A stretch of DNA of 64,000 bases, from assembly GCA_028280115.1 (NCBI GenBank), contig JANQMJ010000008.1, positions 1 to 64,000 on the forward strand, read 5' to 3'. The translations under genes and the position numbers were made by a program. This DNA is from Parvularculaceae bacterium. GTDB taxonomy: Bacteria; Pseudomonadota; Alphaproteobacteria; Caulobacterales; Parvularculaceae. The notes beneath the pieces are model-generated. The model had not been told where the DNA came from and did no database searches. It saw only the letters and a list, made by a program, of their open reading frames with translations. Of the stretch, positions 37,639 through 48,245 are shown piece by piece. Every line of letters starts with the position of its first letter. Position 1 is the stretch's first letter.

Positions 37639-38646
37639 TTAAAGATGCTTCGCCATTTCCAGCGCCGTGTCGGTCATGCGCAACGAAAAGCCCCATTCAT
37701 TGTCGTACCAGGACAGAATGCGCGCAATCTTGCCCTCCAGGACCTGGGTCTGCGGCAGGGCGAAGATCGAGGAATGGGGATCGTGATTGAAATCCGACGA
37801 CACCAGCGGCCGGTCGGTGTAGCCCAGCACGCCCTTGAGCGGGCCGTCGCCGGCCTCTTTGATCGCCGAATTGATTTCCTCGACGCTGGTCGCGCGCACG
37901 GGCGTGAAGACAAGATCGACGACAGAGACATTCGGCGTGGGCACGCGGATCGACGATCCGTCGAGCTTGCCGTTAAGATCGGGCAGCACAAGACCCACCG
38001 CCTTGGCGGCGCCGGTCGAGGTCGGGATCATGTTCATCGCCGCCGCGCGTCCCCGGTAAAGGTCCTTATGCAGCGTATCGAGCGTGGGCTGATCGCCGGT
38101 ATAGGAATGAATGGTCGTCATGTAGCCGCGCTCGATTCCAACCGTCTCATGAAGCACCTTGGCGACCGGCGCCAGGCAGTTGGTCGTGCATGAGGCATTG
38201 GAAACGATGATGTCGTCTTTACCGAGAATGTCGTGATTGACGCCGTAGACGATGGTTTTGTCCGCGCCTTTGCCCGGCGCTGAAACCAGGACGCGCTTGG
38301 CGCCCGCCTCAAGATGCAGGCTCGCTTTTTCCCGGTCTTTGAAGATGCCGGTGCATTCATAAACGATGTCGACGCCAAGATCGCCCCAGGGCAGCTTTGT
38401 CGGATCGCGCTCAGCGAACGCCTTGATCGGGCCGGTTCCCACATCGATGGTGTCGCTGGTGGTTTTCACCTCATGGGAAAACCGGCCGTGAACGGAATCG
38501 TAGCGGAGGAGATGGGCGTTGGTCTCCACCGGACCGAGATCGTTGATGGCGACCACGTCGACATCCTTGCAGCCAGTCTCGACGATGGACCGCAATGCCA
38601 GCCGCCCGATGCGGCCAAAGCCGTTGATTGCGATTTTTATGCTCAT
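37639..38646 (-). CDS. gap: glyceraldehyde-3-phosphate dehydrogenase, type I
   Basis: 335 aa. Rossmann start IKIAINGFGRIGRLALRSI, NAHLLRYDSVHGRF, catalytic Cys in VSNASCTTNCLAP (about 154), HSYTGDQPTLDT with the catalytic His, SSIRVPTPNVSVVDLV, and the C-terminal WYDNEWGFSLRMTD. NAD-dependence is likely from the type I family. Sits between tkt and the cupin gene on one transcript unit. Confidence 0.98.
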   Translation of the reverse strand: MSIKIAINGFGRIGRLALRSIVETGCKDVDVVAINDLGPVETNAHLLRYDSVHGRFSHEVKTTSDTIDVGTGPIKAFAERDPTKLPWGDLGVDIVYECTGIFKDREKASLHLEAGAKRVLVSAPGKGADKTIVYGVNHDILGKDDIIVSNASCTTNCLAPVAKVLHETVGIERGYMTTIHSYTGDQPTLDTLHKDLYRGRAAAMNMIPTSTGAAKAVGLVLPDLNGKLDGSSIRVPTPNVSVVDLVFTPVRATSVEEINSAIKEAGDGPLKGVLGYTDRPLVSSDFNHDPHSSIFALPQTQVLEGKIARILSWYDNEWGFSLRMTDTALEMAKHL

Positions 38647-38660
38647 GAACGCCTCCTGAA

Positions 38661-40646
38661 TTAATCGATCAACCGTTTCGCTTCCGCGGCGACCGCGGCC
38701 GCCGTGATTCCGAAATGCTCATAGAGCGCGCCGCCGGGCGCTGAAGCGCCGAACCCCGACATGCCGACAAAACCGTCTTTTAGCCGCAAAAACGCGTCCC
38801 AGCCTTGACGTATGGCCGCCTCGACGCCGACGCGCGGCTTTTTCCCGAGGATTTCCTGACGATAGGGCTCCGGCTGCATGGCGAAAAGCTCAAAACAGGG
38901 CGCTGAAACAACCCGCGCCCTGATCCCATCCCCTGCGAGCCGTTCGCGCGCGCTAAGCGCGATCTCGACCTCCGAGCCGCTGGCGATCAGGGTGGCGTCG
39001 TAATCGGCCTCGTCGGCGAGCACATAGGCGCCGCGGGCGCAGAGATTTTCGTCGGTTTGCGACAGGCGCGAGGGCGCGAGCCCCTGGCGCGTCAGGGCGA
39101 TAATCGACGGCGTCGTCAGATTGACCAGCGCCAGCTCCCAGCATTCGGCGGTTTCCACCGCGTCGCAGGGCCGAAAGACATTGAGATTGGGAATCGCGCG
39201 CAGGGCGGCAAGATGCTCGACCGGCTGATGGGTCGGCCCGTCCTCACCGAGGCCGATGGAATCGTGCGTCATGACGAAAATCGAGCGCAGGCCCATGAGC
39301 GCGGCGAGCCGGATCGACGGCCGGCAGTAATCCGTGAAAACCAAAAACGTGCCGCCATAGGGAACGACGCCGCCATGCAGCGCCATACCGTTCATCGCCG
39401 CCGCCATGGCGTGTTCGCGCACGCCGTAATAAAGATAGCGGCCGGCGTAATTGTCAGCACTGAGAATATCGAGATTTTTGGTCTTAGTGTTGTTCGAGCC
39501 GGTCAAATCCGCCGAGCCGCCGATGGTTTCAGCGATGGCGTCATTGACGATTTCAAGCGCCATTTCCGACGCCTTGCGCGTGGCGACTTTCTTCGGCGCG
39601 GCAATGAGCGCCTTTTTGTAATCGCGCATCGCCGGGGCGAGCGTCTTGGCGTAATCGCCCGCCAGCGCCGCGCGGAACGCTTCGCACTCAGGATGGCTGG
39701 CGACGCGCGACGCCCAGGCCGCGCGCTCGGCGCCGCCGCGCGCGCCCGTCGCGCGCCAGGCCGAAACGATGTCGTCCGGGATTTCAAACGGCGGATGCGG
39801 CCAGCCCAGCGCCTGGCGCGCGCCGGCGATCTCCTCCTGGCCGAGCGGCGCGCCATGGGCCGCCGCCTTGCCGGCCTTGGTCGGCGCGCCGAAGCCGATC
39901 GTGGTGCGGCAAGCGATGATTGTGGGCCGGTCGGCGGCGCGCGCCGCCTCAATCGCGGCGGCGACCGCGTCCGGATCGTGGCCGTCGACCCGAGCGGTCG
40001 CCCAGCCCGAAGCAGAGAAACGGTCAAGCTGGCGGGTCGATTCCGTCAGCGACGTCGGCCCGTCGATGGAAATTTCGTTGTCGTCGAAAAGTACGATCAG
40101 CTTACGGAGCTTTAAATGGCCGGCGAGCGAAATCGCCTCATGGCTGATCCCTTCCATGAGGCAGCCGTCGCCGGCGAGCGCGTAGGTATAATGATCGACA
40201 AGATCGTCGCCGAAGCGGGCGTTCAAATGCGCCTCGGCGATCGCCATGCCGACGGCGTTTCCCAGCCCCTGGCCGAGCGGCCCGGTGGTGGTTTCCACCG
40301 CCGGCGCGTGGCCGTATTCGGGATGGCCGGCGGTTTTCGATCCGAGCTGGCGGAAGTTTTTGATTTCCTCCAGCGTCATGCCCTCATAGCCGAGCAGATG
40401 ACCGAGCGCATAAATCAGCATCGAGCCGTGCCCGGCGGACAGAATGAAACGGTCGCGGTCGGGCCAGGCCGGATCGGCCGCGTCGAATTTCAAAAAGCGC
40501 GTAAACAGCGCCGTTGCTGCGTCCGCCATGCCCATGGGCATGCCTGGATGGCCGGACTTGGCTTTTTCCACAGCATCCATGGAAAGCGCCCGGACGGCGT
40601 TCGCCATGGCTGCATGATCGACGCCGACGGCGGCGTTTTCTGACAT
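38661..40646 (-). CDS. tkt: transketolase
   Basis: 661 aa from the ATG at 40646; upstream in-frame codons reach 40796 but overlap the coiled-coil gene's promoter side and are rejected. TPP-dependent enzyme with [44 protein letters not shown], the TPP/Mg loop [23 protein letters not shown], and the second domain with [20 protein letters not shown]. Its requirement for TPP links it functionally to the thi genes in this window. First gene of the tkt-gap-cupin-pgk run. Confidence 0.98.
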   Translation of the reverse strand: MSENAAVGVDHAAMANAVRALSMDAVEKAKSGHPGMPMGMADAATALFTRFLKFDAADPAWPDRDRFILSAGHGSMLIYALGHLLGYEGMTLEEIKNFRQLGSKTAGHPEYGHAPAVETTTGPLGQGLGNAVGMAIAEAHLNARFGDDLVDHYTYALAGDGCLMEGISHEAISLAGHLKLRKLIVLFDDNEISIDGPTSLTESTRQLDRFSASGWATARVDGHDPDAVAAAIEAARAADRPTIIACRTTIGFGAPTKAGKAAAHGAPLGQEEIAGARQALGWPHPPFEIPDDIVSAWRATGARGGAERAAWASRVASHPECEAFRAALAGDYAKTLAPAMRDYKKALIAAPKKVATRKASEMALEIVNDAIAETIGGSADLTGSNNTKTKNLDILSADNYAGRYLYYGVREHAMAAAMNGMALHGGVVPYGGTFLVFTDYCRPSIRLAALMGLRSIFVMTHDSIGLGEDGPTHQPVEHLAALRAIPNLNVFRPCDAVETAECWELALVNLTTPSIIALTRQGLAPSRLSQTDENLCARGAYVLADEADYDATLIASGSEVEIALSARERLAGDGIRARVVSAPCFELFAMQPEPYRQEILGKKPRVGVEAAIRQGWDAFLRLKDGFVGMSGFGASAPGGALYEHFGITAAAVAAEAKRLID

Positions 40647-40819
40647 CAAATAAACTTCCCGATTTGCTGTGGAAAACGGCGCAATGGGTGTTCGCGCTAC
40701 ATGCATCGGGGCGGCGCCCCGGTCAAGGGCGGGCGGCGGGCGGCGGGCGCGAAACGCTGGACAGAAACAGCGCGGCCCGTCACATTGGGCTGGCATCGAT
40801 TACAAAACCTAAAAACGTC

Positions 40820-41053
40820 ATGAGCCTTCTTGAAAAATCCGTTGTCGATCTCGCCAACGCCCTGGACAATCTGGAAACGAAAATCGAACACAAGCTCGAC
40901 GATCATGCGTCGAACGGAGAGAGCATCGCCGCCGCGCGGCGTCAGGCGCACAGCGCGCGCACGCATGCGGCAGAAGCTTCGCGCGGCCTCGCCGATTCGA
41001 TCGCCGATATCAAGGCGCTGCTCGACCGCGCCGGCGGCGCTGCAAAAGGATAA
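40820..41053 (+). CDS. small coiled-coil protein upstream of zapA (DUF4164-like)
   Basis: 77-aa almost wholly helical protein: MSLLEKSVVDLANALDNLET, then KIEHKLDDHASNGESIAAAR and ADIKALLDRAGG. It starts 3 bases of spacing away from zapA (stop 41053, next ATG 41057). Small coiled-coil proteins of this type precede zapA in many Alphaproteobacteria. A link to division through ZapA is a context inference. Confidence 0.75.
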   Translation: MSLLEKSVVDLANALDNLETKIEHKLDDHASNGESIAAARRQAHSARTHAAEASRGLADSIADIKALLDRAGGAAKG

Positions 41054-41056
41054 GTC

Positions 41057-41386
41057 ATGGCGCAAGTATCCATTCATGTGAACGGACGCGAATACAAAGT
41101 CACCTGCGACGACGGCCAGGAAAAACGCCTCAAGCGGCTGGCTGCGTTTTTCGATCGGCACGTTACGGAATTGTCGGGCGAGCTTGGCCAGATCGGCGAC
41201 GCCCGGCTGATGCTGCTTTCGGCGCTGACCATCTGCGACGAACTGTTTGACGCAAAATCGCGCGTGGCCGAATTGGAAAACGCTTCGCAGACGCTGGGCC
41301 CGGAGACCGAAGGCGCCGCAAGCCGCGCCATCGAGGCCGCGGTCAAGCGGGTCAACGACATCGCCAAACGGCTCTCAGCGGAATGA
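41057..41386 (+). CDS. zapA: cell-division protein ZapA
   Basis: 109 aa. N-terminal ZapA fold (VSIHVNGREYKVTCDDGQEK, LKRLAAFFDRHVTELSGELG, DARLMLLSALTICDELFDAK) followed by a coiled coil (AELENASQ...EAAVKRVNDIAKRL). ZapA bundles FtsZ filaments at the division site. No 6S RNA region is available directly downstream, because gpmA ends only 1 base away on the opposite strand. Confidence 0.95.
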   Translation: MAQVSIHVNGREYKVTCDDGQEKRLKRLAAFFDRHVTELSGELGQIGDARLMLLSALTICDELFDAKSRVAELENASQTLGPETEGAASRAIEAAVKRVNDIAKRLSAE

Positions 41387-41387
41387 C

Positions 41388-42110
41388 TTACGCAATCGGC
41401 GGGATCGCCTGGGCGCGCGTTTCATCGAGATAGCGCGCCGTTTTGGGCGTGATCGCCCCTTCGGCGAATTCGAGCAGCAGCGGATTGCCGGTGGGAATCT
41501 CCAGCTGAACAATGTCGTCGTCGGAAACGTCGAACAGGATCTTGACTAACGCGCGCAGGGAATTGCCGTGCGCGGAAACCAAGAGGGGTCGGCCCGTCCT
41601 GAGCCGCGGAACGATCTCCGCCTCGAAATAGGGCGTAACGCGTTCAAGCGTCAGCTTGAGCGATTCGGTTGCCGGTACGGCGACCCCGGCGGCGCGATAG
41701 CGCGGATCGTCGGCCATATTGAAAGGGCTGTCCGGCGCCATGGGCGGCGGCGGCGTATCGTAGCTGCGCCGCCACAGCTTGACCTGATCGGCGCCGTGTT
41801 TTTCAGCGGTTTCGGCCTTATTCAGCCCCGTGAGCCCGCCATAGTGACGCTCATTGAGCCGCCAGTAGCGCGTCACCGGCAGCCACATGCGGTCCATCTC
41901 GTCGAGCATGAGCCATAGCGTTCGAATGGCGCGTTTCAACACCGACGTATGGCACTCGGCGAACTCGATTCCTGAGGCTTTCAAGACCTGCCCCGACTTG
42001 CGCGCCTCGGCGAGGCCGGCGTCGGTCACATCGACGTCGACCCAGCCGGTAAACCGGTTTTCAAGGTTCCACTGGCTTTGGCCGTGGCGGACAAGCGCAA
42101 GATACGTCAT
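41388..42110 (-). CDS. gpmA: 2,3-bisphosphoglycerate-dependent phosphoglycerate mutase
   Basis: 240 aa. Histidine-phosphatase fold with phosphohistidine motif LVRHGQSQWNLENRFTGWVD (His about 8), RLNERHYGGLTGLNKAETAE and the second His in LVSAHGNSLRALVK. Interconverts 3- and 2-phosphoglycerate. Extra glycolytic step close to the tkt-gap-pgk group but separately transcribed. Confidence 0.97.
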   Translation of the reverse strand: MTYLALVRHGQSQWNLENRFTGWVDVDVTDAGLAEARKSGQVLKASGIEFAECHTSVLKRAIRTLWLMLDEMDRMWLPVTRYWRLNERHYGGLTGLNKAETAEKHGADQVKLWRRSYDTPPPPMAPDSPFNMADDPRYRAAGVAVPATESLKLTLERVTPYFEAEIVPRLRTGRPLLVSAHGNSLRALVKILFDVSDDDIVQLEIPTGNPLLLEFAEGAITPKTARYLDETRAQAIPPIA

Positions 42111-42191
42111 CCGGATTTAATCTCCTGCTTGTGAGGCGCACCGTCTCTTAATCCCGGCGGCGTGAATTGGCTAGGCGCGGAAATCCGCTAA

Positions 42192-42210
42192 AGTGTGAAA
42201 AAATCACACT
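42192..42210. promoter_or_regulatory. AGTGTGA-A5-TCACACT palindrome before the isoaspartyl peptidase
   Basis: Perfect 7-bp arms with five A in the middle, ending 15 bases before the ATG and abutting the ribosome-binding site (CAGGGGTAGGAGACC). It resembles a CRP-type half-site pair (TGTGA...TCACA), but the spacer is one base short. A regulator site or a small hairpin are both possible. Confidence 0.4.
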
Positions 42211-42225
42211 CAGGGGTAGGAGACC

Positions 42226-43134
42226 ATGAAGCCATCCAAAGTCGCTTTGGCAATCCACGGCGGCGCCGGCGCGCGCGCCGGCCGCGACTATTCAAAAGCC
42301 GAGGACCATCTCGCCGCGCTGGCGCGGCGGGGGGAAAACATGCTCAAGCAAGGCGCGCCCGCAATCGACGTCGTCGAAGATCTAGTCGCCGACATGGAGG
42401 CGTCGGGCCTTTACGTCGCTGGCAAGGGCGCCGGCCCGAACTGCGCGGGCTATGTGGAACTAGACGCGTCGATCATGGCGGGCGGCTGGACGGATGCGTC
42501 CGAGCGGGAGTTCAGGCGCAACGCCGGCGCCATCGCCGCGGTCAAACACATCAAACACCCGGTCAAAGCGGCGCGCGCGGTTATGGACGACACACGCCAT
42601 GTCATGCTGGCGGGGGTTGGGGCCGAGCATTTCTGCCGCGCGCGCAATTTCGAATTCATCGACGATCCGGAAACCTATTACGTGACGCCTGTCGGCGTGA
42701 CGCCGGACGAACTCGCCAGCAATGAACTCGCACACGGCACGGTGGGCGCGGTCGCGCTTGACGACAATGGCCGGCTTGCTTCGGCGACCTCGACGGGCGG
42801 CGTCTTCGGCAAGCTTGAAGGCCGGGTCGGCGATACGCCGCTGGTCGGCGCGGGCACCTGGGCGGACGAATATGTCGCTGTCTCGTGCACCGGGCTTGGC
42901 GAATATTTCATCCTCGCCGGCGGCGCCCAGGACGTCGCCGGCCGCGTGCGCTATCAGGGCGCGGATCTGCATCAGGCGGCGGCGGAGTTGATCAAGGACG
43001 TCGCGCGGCTGGGCGGAAACGGCGGCGTGATTGCGGTTTCCCGCGATGGCGACGTCGCCTTTGCGTGGAACTCGGAAGGCATGAAACGCGCCGGCTTCGG
43101 GCCCGATCAGGAGCTTTTCGCCGCGACGTTTTGA
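42226..43134 (+). CDS. isoaspartyl peptidase / L-asparaginase (Ntn family)
   Basis: 302 aa of the plant-type asparaginase (IaaA-like) family: [20 protein letters not shown], a central [19 protein letters not shown] with the NxG/ELDASIM motif, the autocleavage nucleophile Thr in [14 protein letters not shown] (about residue 170), [20 protein letters not shown] and TGLGEYFI. Processed into alpha and beta subunits; cleaves beta-aspartyl dipeptides and asparagine. Strong ribosome-binding site GGGGTAGGAG. Convergent with the EEP gene (15 bases). Confidence 0.92.
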   Translation: MKPSKVALAIHGGAGARAGRDYSKAEDHLAALARRGENMLKQGAPAIDVVEDLVADMEASGLYVAGKGAGPNCAGYVELDASIMAGGWTDASEREFRRNAGAIAAVKHIKHPVKAARAVMDDTRHVMLAGVGAEHFCRARNFEFIDDPETYYVTPVGVTPDELASNELAHGTVGAVALDDNGRLASATSTGGVFGKLEGRVGDTPLVGAGTWADEYVAVSCTGLGEYFILAGGAQDVAGRVRYQGADLHQAAAELIKDVARLGGNGGVIAVSRDGDVAFAWNSEGMKRAGFGPDQELFAATF

Positions 43135-43148
43135 GATGGCGGCAGAAC

Positions 43149-44402
43149 TTATTCGCCGGTCAACACGAGATCGCGCCAGACAAGGCGGTGATCGGAGCTT
43201 TCCACGGGAAAACCCGGTCCGACGAGGTCGTAATGGTCTTCCTCGGGGCCTGGCCAGAAAACGCCGGATGCGGTTTCGCGCAGCCCGACCGCCGAAAACA
43301 GCACATAATCGAGCCGAAGATTGCCGACGCCATCCATTTCCGGATCATCGTTAAAATCCGCTGTGTCTTCCGCCGGCGGACCGGTCTGCGTCAGATTGGC
43401 GCCGGCCTGAATGGCTGCTTGCGCGGCGCCGCCAGCACTTGACGGCGCCGGGGCGTCAGCGACCTGCGGCGCGTTTAACAACTGCGCGATGGCGCCAGGA
43501 ACCGCGCCGCCGTCATGAGGATCGGCGTTGAGATCGCCCATGATCACAAAGCGCTCGCCGGGCGCAAGACCGCCGACGCCGCCTTCATCGTCAACAATAT
43601 AGCTGAGGTCGCTGGCAATATAATCCGCCCAGAAACGGATTTCGTCATGATTGCGCTTACCGTTGCGGTCTTCCTCACCGTCAAAGCTCGGCGGCGTGGG
43701 ATGGCTGGCCAGCACATGCACGCGCTTATCGCCGATGATGATCGGCGCGTCCCAGTGGCTTTTGGAGGAAAGGCGAAAATCTTCAAGCGCGGCCGCATCA
43801 TACCAGTCGGCCGGTTCGGGGGTTTGCGGATCGTCGGGCAAAAGCGCGCCCGGCATATCCTTCCAGCGGAAGGTCTGAAAGGTGCGTATGCGCGCCTCAT
43901 CGATGGGATATTTCGACAGGATCGCCATGGCGTACTGGCCGGGAAATTCGCCATAGCCGAAGGCGTCGCCGCCATATTCGCGCGAGCCCGGCTCGTCGAC
44001 GACCGCGCCGTTGCGATCAAGATCGTGGCCCGAGGCGAGCCCCGTATTGGACGGTGCGAAGAACACGTAAGGATAAACCGCCGGCGGCGCCCCGTTCTGG
44101 CTGACCTCGAGATAATTCTCGCGAAACCGCCTGAGCCCCTCGCCGGCCGCGTCGTAATCGAACTCGTTGAGGAGAATAACGTCCGGCGCCGTGCGCTGAA
44201 TGATCTCGGCGACCTTTTGCGCCTGAACATTGTCGAGCCTCGCCAGATCCTGGGCGAGCTGGCCCTCGGCCGGCCGGTTGAGATAGACATTGAACGTTGC
44301 GAAGCGAACGGCCTTGCTTGTGTCGCGTTCACCGCCGCAACCGGCCGCCAATAAACATAAAAATCCCAAGAACCTGCGCCGCATCGACCGCTCCCTATTC
44401 AA
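43149..44402 (-). CDS. endonuclease/exonuclease/phosphatase-family lipoprotein
   Basis: 417 aa with signal and lipobox FLCLLAAGC (Cys about 22; ATG at 44384 is an alternative). EEP fold: FATFNVYLNRP, catalytic-site VILLNEFDYD (Glu about 80), the internal HPTPPSFDGEEDRNGKRNHD, MGDLNADPHDG (Asp/Asn about 275) and C-terminal VESSDHRLVWRDL (Asp-His pair). A phosphodiesterase or phosphatase acting outside the cytoplasm is likely; the real substrate (nucleic acid, lipid, other) is unknown. Confidence 0.85.
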   Translation of the reverse strand: MNRERSMRRRFLGFLCLLAAGCGGERDTSKAVRFATFNVYLNRPAEGQLAQDLARLDNVQAQKVAEIIQRTAPDVILLNEFDYDAAGEGLRRFRENYLEVSQNGAPPAVYPYVFFAPSNTGLASGHDLDRNGAVVDEPGSREYGGDAFGYGEFPGQYAMAILSKYPIDEARIRTFQTFRWKDMPGALLPDDPQTPEPADWYDAAALEDFRLSSKSHWDAPIIIGDKRVHVLASHPTPPSFDGEEDRNGKRNHDEIRFWADYIASDLSYIVDDEGGVGGLAPGERFVIMGDLNADPHDGGAVPGAIAQLLNAPQVADAPAPSSAGGAAQAAIQAGANLTQTGPPAEDTADFNDDPEMDGVGNLRLDYVLFSAVGLRETASGVFWPGPEEDHYDLVGPGFPVESSDHRLVWRDLVLTGE

Positions 44403-44443
44403 AGCGGCGCGGAGCCTAGCGGCCGTCAGGCGATTTGCACAGC

Positions 44444-45436
44444 CTATTTGTCGCCGGAATAAACTTCATCCACAACATAGATCGGCCGGCGCTTCACCTC
44501 GATAAAGAGCCGCGAAATATATTCGCCGAGCACGCCCACGGAGATCAGCTGCACGCTGCCGAAAAACAAAATGACCGTCAACAGCGAGGCGTAGCCCGGC
44601 ACGTCGCGGCCGCCCGCCAGCGTTACGATGATGATCGCCGATGCATAGATGAAAGAGGCAAATGCGATGGCGACGCCCACATAGGTCCAAACGCGCAGCG
44701 GCGCCGTCGAAAAGCTTACAAATCCCTCAAGCGCGAAGTTCCATAATCGCCAGAAGCTGAATTTTGTTTCGCCCGCCGCCCGCTCCGGCCGCACATAGGA
44801 AACGCCGACCGATCGATAGCCGACCCAGGCGAACAGGCCTTTCATGAAGCGCGAACGTTCGGGAAGGGTTTTGAGCGTTTCCACCACACGCCGGTCCATC
44901 AGCCGGTAATCGCCGGCGTTTTCCGGGATCTTGAGCGCCGAGATTTTGTTGAACAGACGGTAAAATCCTTCCGCGGTAAATCGCTTGGCGAAGGTGTCGG
45001 CCCGACGGTCCTCTCGCGTCGCATAAACGACGTCATACCCCTCGCGCCATTTCTCAATGAACGCCGCAATCAGTTCGGGGGGATCCTGAAGGTCGACGTC
45101 TATGACGATAACGGCGTCGCCATTGGCGTGATCGAGGCCGGCGGTGAGCGCGGCTTCCTTGCCGAAATTGCGCGACAGCGCAACGACATGAATTTGCGAA
45201 TGGCTGTCCGCAAGCGACGTCAGCCGCCCGCGCGTTTCGTCTTCGCTGCCGTCATCCACAAAGACAAGTTCATGATCATAGCCGGCGCCGTCGACGACCT
45301 TGAGGATCGCCTCGACAAAGATCTCGATGACGCCCGCTTCGTTGTAGCAAGGCGCAACAATGGATATCAGCGGCCGCGCGGGACGGGCGCGCGCAGCGTT
45401 TGCGAACGATGACGCAGAAAGAGGGGCGGTCGTCAT
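44444..45436 (-). CDS. family 2 glycosyltransferase, polyprenyl-phosphate type
   Basis: 330 aa from the ATG at 45436. GT-A domain (SIVAPCYNEAGVIEIFVEA, VFVDDGSEDETRG, NFGKEAALTAGLDHANGDAV with the DVDLQDPPEL metal motif, and GDYRLMDRRVVET). Two C-terminal membrane helices (WTYVGVAIAFASFIYASAII; LLTVILFFGSVQLISVGVLG) follow, then EYISRLFIEVKRRPIYVV. This layout fits GtrB/DPM1-like enzymes that load a sugar on undecaprenyl phosphate. Sugar not inferable. Stands alone, with no polysaccharide cluster near. Confidence 0.9.
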   Translation of the reverse strand: MTTAPLSASSFANAARARPARPLISIVAPCYNEAGVIEIFVEAILKVVDGAGYDHELVFVDDGSEDETRGRLTSLADSHSQIHVVALSRNFGKEAALTAGLDHANGDAVIVIDVDLQDPPELIAAFIEKWREGYDVVYATREDRRADTFAKRFTAEGFYRLFNKISALKIPENAGDYRLMDRRVVETLKTLPERSRFMKGLFAWVGYRSVGVSYVRPERAAGETKFSFWRLWNFALEGFVSFSTAPLRVWTYVGVAIAFASFIYASAIIIVTLAGGRDVPGYASLLTVILFFGSVQLISVGVLGEYISRLFIEVKRRPIYVVDEVYSGDK

Positions 45437-45550
45437 GGCTTTCTCATGCGCAAACTGCTTGGGCCGGCGCTGACTGTGACCGTGAGGCGTTAACAATTAT
45501 TTTACCGTCTAACCCTCGCGAAACGCGCGAAAAGAGGGGCGCCCCGGCGA

Positions 45551-46567
45551 TCACACGAGAAAACCGACAATCTCCTTGACTTTCGCGATGGTGGGATCGG
45601 CGATCGCGGCGGCGCGCTCGGCGCCGTCTGCAAGCACGCCCTGGAGAAAGTCGGGATCGGCCTCGAGCCGTTTGAGCTCGGCGCCGATGGGCGCGATTTT
45701 CTCGACCACCAGATCGGCCAAAGCGGGCTTGAAAACGCCAAAACCCTGGCCGCCGAATTCAGCCAGCACTTCATCGTCGGACTTGCCCGACAGGGCCGCA
45801 TAAATGCCGACGAGATTGGCCGCTTCGGGCCGGACCGCAAGGCCCGCCGCCGCCTCGGGCAGCGGATTGGGATCGGTCTTGGCTTTCTTGATCTTGCGCG
45901 CGATCACGTCAGGTTCGTCAGTCAAGAAAACACAGGCGTTTTCCGACGGATCGGATTTCGACATTTTCGCCGTTCCGTCGCGCAAGGACATGATGCGCGC
46001 GCCCGGCCCCTTGATCAGCGGTTCGGGCAGCGGTAAGAAATCCAGCGCTTTGAAATCATGATTGAACTTGGCGGCGATGTCGCGGGAAAGTTCAAGATGC
46101 TGTTTTTGATCCTCGCCCACTGGCACATGGGTCGCCTTGTAAACAAGGATGTCGGCGGCCTGCAGCACCGGATAGGTGTAAAGCCCCACCGAGGCGCGCT
46201 CCTTGTCTTTGCCGGCCTTGTCCTTGAACTGGGTCATGCGGTCGAGCCAGCCGAGCCGCGCAACGCAGTTGAAGATCCAGGCGAGTTCCGCGTGGGCGCG
46301 CACGCCGGACTGATGAAAGATCGTCGCGACTTTGGGATCGACCCCGGCGGCGAGATAGGAAGCGGCGATATGAAACGTCTGATCGCGCAGCTTGGCCGGG
46401 TCCTGCCAGGTCGTAATCGCATGCATGTCGACGACGCAGTAATAGCATTCATATTCATGCTGCAGGTCGACAAATTTGCGGATGGCGCCGAGATAATTGC
46501 CAAGATGCATCCCGCCGGACGGCTGAATGCCGGACAGAACGCGCATCGGTCCCTGATAGCCGCTCAT
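45551..46567 (-). CDS. trpS: tryptophanyl-tRNA synthetase TrpS
   Basis: 338 aa. Class I synthetase with [20 protein letters not shown] (HIGH-type motif), [40 protein letters not shown] and [15 protein letters not shown] (KMSKS). Full length and intact. Its ATG is 5 bases from the murJ stop on the same strand, so the two may be one transcript. Confidence 0.98.
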   Translation of the reverse strand: MSGYQGPMRVLSGIQPSGGMHLGNYLGAIRKFVDLQHEYECYYCVVDMHAITTWQDPAKLRDQTFHIAASYLAAGVDPKVATIFHQSGVRAHAELAWIFNCVARLGWLDRMTQFKDKAGKDKERASVGLYTYPVLQAADILVYKATHVPVGEDQKQHLELSRDIAAKFNHDFKALDFLPLPEPLIKGPGARIMSLRDGTAKMSKSDPSENACVFLTDEPDVIARKIKKAKTDPNPLPEAAAGLAVRPEAANLVGIYAALSGKSDDEVLAEFGGQGFGVFKPALADLVVEKIAPIGAELKRLEADPDFLQGVLADGAERAAAIADPTIAKVKEIVGFLV

Positions 46568-46572
46568 GGGTC

Positions 46573-48192
46573 TTACTTTCTCTTGATGTCGGGCGTTTGC
46601 CCGCCGCCGGTGAGGGTTTTGTAATCAGAAGGCCGCGCGGCGCCAAGAACCAGCGCGAGAAGAAAATAGGCGGCCATGCCGGCGACGGACAGGATGACGA
46701 TCGCGACCCATGTCCGGTCATAGGCGTAAGCGGCGATATTTTCTGTATACGGCAGAGAATAATAGAGAAACGCGCCAAGACCGGCCGTCGCCGCGAGGAT
46801 GCGTACAAGCCGGCTCGCCAGCCGGCCGCCGGGCTGGAACTGCCCGAGGCGATAGAGCTTTTGCGCCAGCAAGGCGACCTGCACCCAGGCGGCGAATGAG
46901 GTGGCGAAGGCGACGCTCAAAAACCCGAAGAACGGAAACAGCGCGATCGCCAGCGCGGTGTTGACCGCAATCGAAATGAGCGCGTAATTCATCGGCGTTT
47001 TCGTATCCTCGCGGGCGAAATAGGCCGGCGAAAAAATCTTGTGCCAGACAAAGGCCGGCAGGCCCCAGCCGAAAAGGGCGAGGGCGAGCCCGGTTTGCCG
47101 CACGTCTTCAGGCGTGAACGCGGAACTGCGCGCGCCGAACAGCGCAAGAGCGTCGCTTGCGAGCCCGCGAAACAGCGCGTCGCAGATCGGCGCGCCCATG
47201 ACGATAAAGGCGGCCGCGGCGGGAAAACATAACAGCGCGGAAAGTTCGAGCGAGCGATTGATGGCGCGCGCCGCGCCTGCTTCGTCGCCTTCCTTGATCC
47301 GCTGCGACAGCATGGGCAGGAGCACGATCGCGAGCGCAATGCCGATGACGGCGAGCGGCAGCTGGTAAAGCTGGTCGGCGTTCATCAGCCAGGAAACCGC
47401 GCCGGGCTCGCGGCTGGCGATATTGGTGCCGATGATAAGATTGATCTGGATCGCCCCGGCGCTGATAAAACCGGGCGCACCCAGGGCGAACAAGCGCTTC
47501 ACCCCCGGCGTCAGCCGCGGCAGACGCAGTCTTAAAAGAAATCCCTGCCGCCATGCGCCGATCAGCACGATCACCAGCTGCACCGCGCCGCCGACAAAAA
47601 CCGCCCATGCCGCCGCCTCGCCGGTGACCTGCGTTTCCGCATCGGCGTAAAGCAGCATCGCTGCGATCAGGCAGACATTGAGCGCCATCGGCGCGGCGGC
47701 CGACGCGGCGAAGCGGCCGAGCGAATTCAACACGCCGCTTAACAGCCCGACAAGCGACATCATCATGAGATAGGGAAACATGATGCGCGTATAAAATGTC
47801 GTCAGCGCGAATTTTTCCGGGTCTTCCTTAAAGCCCGCGGCGATGAGATAGACGAACAGGGGCGCAGCGAGTTCGACGAGCGCCGTGAGCAGCGTTAAAA
47901 TAAAAACCAACGCAGCAAGCACGTCTTCGGCGAAACGTTTCGCCGCTGCCTGGCCGTCGTCGACCCGCTTGCCCTGAAACAGCGGAATGAACGCGGCGTG
48001 AAAGGCGCCTTCCGCGAACAGCCGGCGAAACATGTTCGGCAAACGGAACGCCGCCCAGAACGCATCGGCGACGGGATTGCCCCCTGCCCCGATGACGCCG
48101 GCGATCAAGATCTGGCGAATAAATCCCAAAACGCGGCTGATCAACGTCATGCCGCTCACGGTCGCCAGCGATTTGAAGATATTGCCGCTCAT
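46573..48192 (-). CDS. murJ: lipid II flippase MurJ
   Basis: 539 aa, 14 predicted membrane helices, MOP superfamily. Family features: [20 protein letters not shown] at the start, [20 protein letters not shown] (the MurJ signature with Arg residues in the cavity), [10 protein letters not shown] and [20 protein letters not shown]. Moves lipid-linked peptidoglycan precursor across the inner membrane. It ends in a short Lys-rich tail just before trpS. Confidence 0.97.
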   Translation of the reverse strand: MSGNIFKSLATVSGMTLISRVLGFIRQILIAGVIGAGGNPVADAFWAAFRLPNMFRRLFAEGAFHAAFIPLFQGKRVDDGQAAAKRFAEDVLAALVFILTLLTALVELAAPLFVYLIAAGFKEDPEKFALTTFYTRIMFPYLMMMSLVGLLSGVLNSLGRFAASAAAPMALNVCLIAAMLLYADAETQVTGEAAAWAVFVGGAVQLVIVLIGAWRQGFLLRLRLPRLTPGVKRLFALGAPGFISAGAIQINLIIGTNIASREPGAVSWLMNADQLYQLPLAVIGIALAIVLLPMLSQRIKEGDEAGAARAINRSLELSALLCFPAAAAFIVMGAPICDALFRGLASDALALFGARSSAFTPEDVRQTGLALALFGWGLPAFVWHKIFSPAYFAREDTKTPMNYALISIAVNTALAIALFPFFGFLSVAFATSFAAWVQVALLAQKLYRLGQFQPGGRLASRLVRILAATAGLGAFLYYSLPYTENIAAYAYDRTWVAIVILSVAGMAAYFLLALVLGAARPSDYKTLTGGGQTPDIKRK

Positions 48193-48245
48193 CGATCAGA
48201 CGCTTTCCACGTCCTTGTGGCCGTTTTACGCCGGGATAAAGGGGT

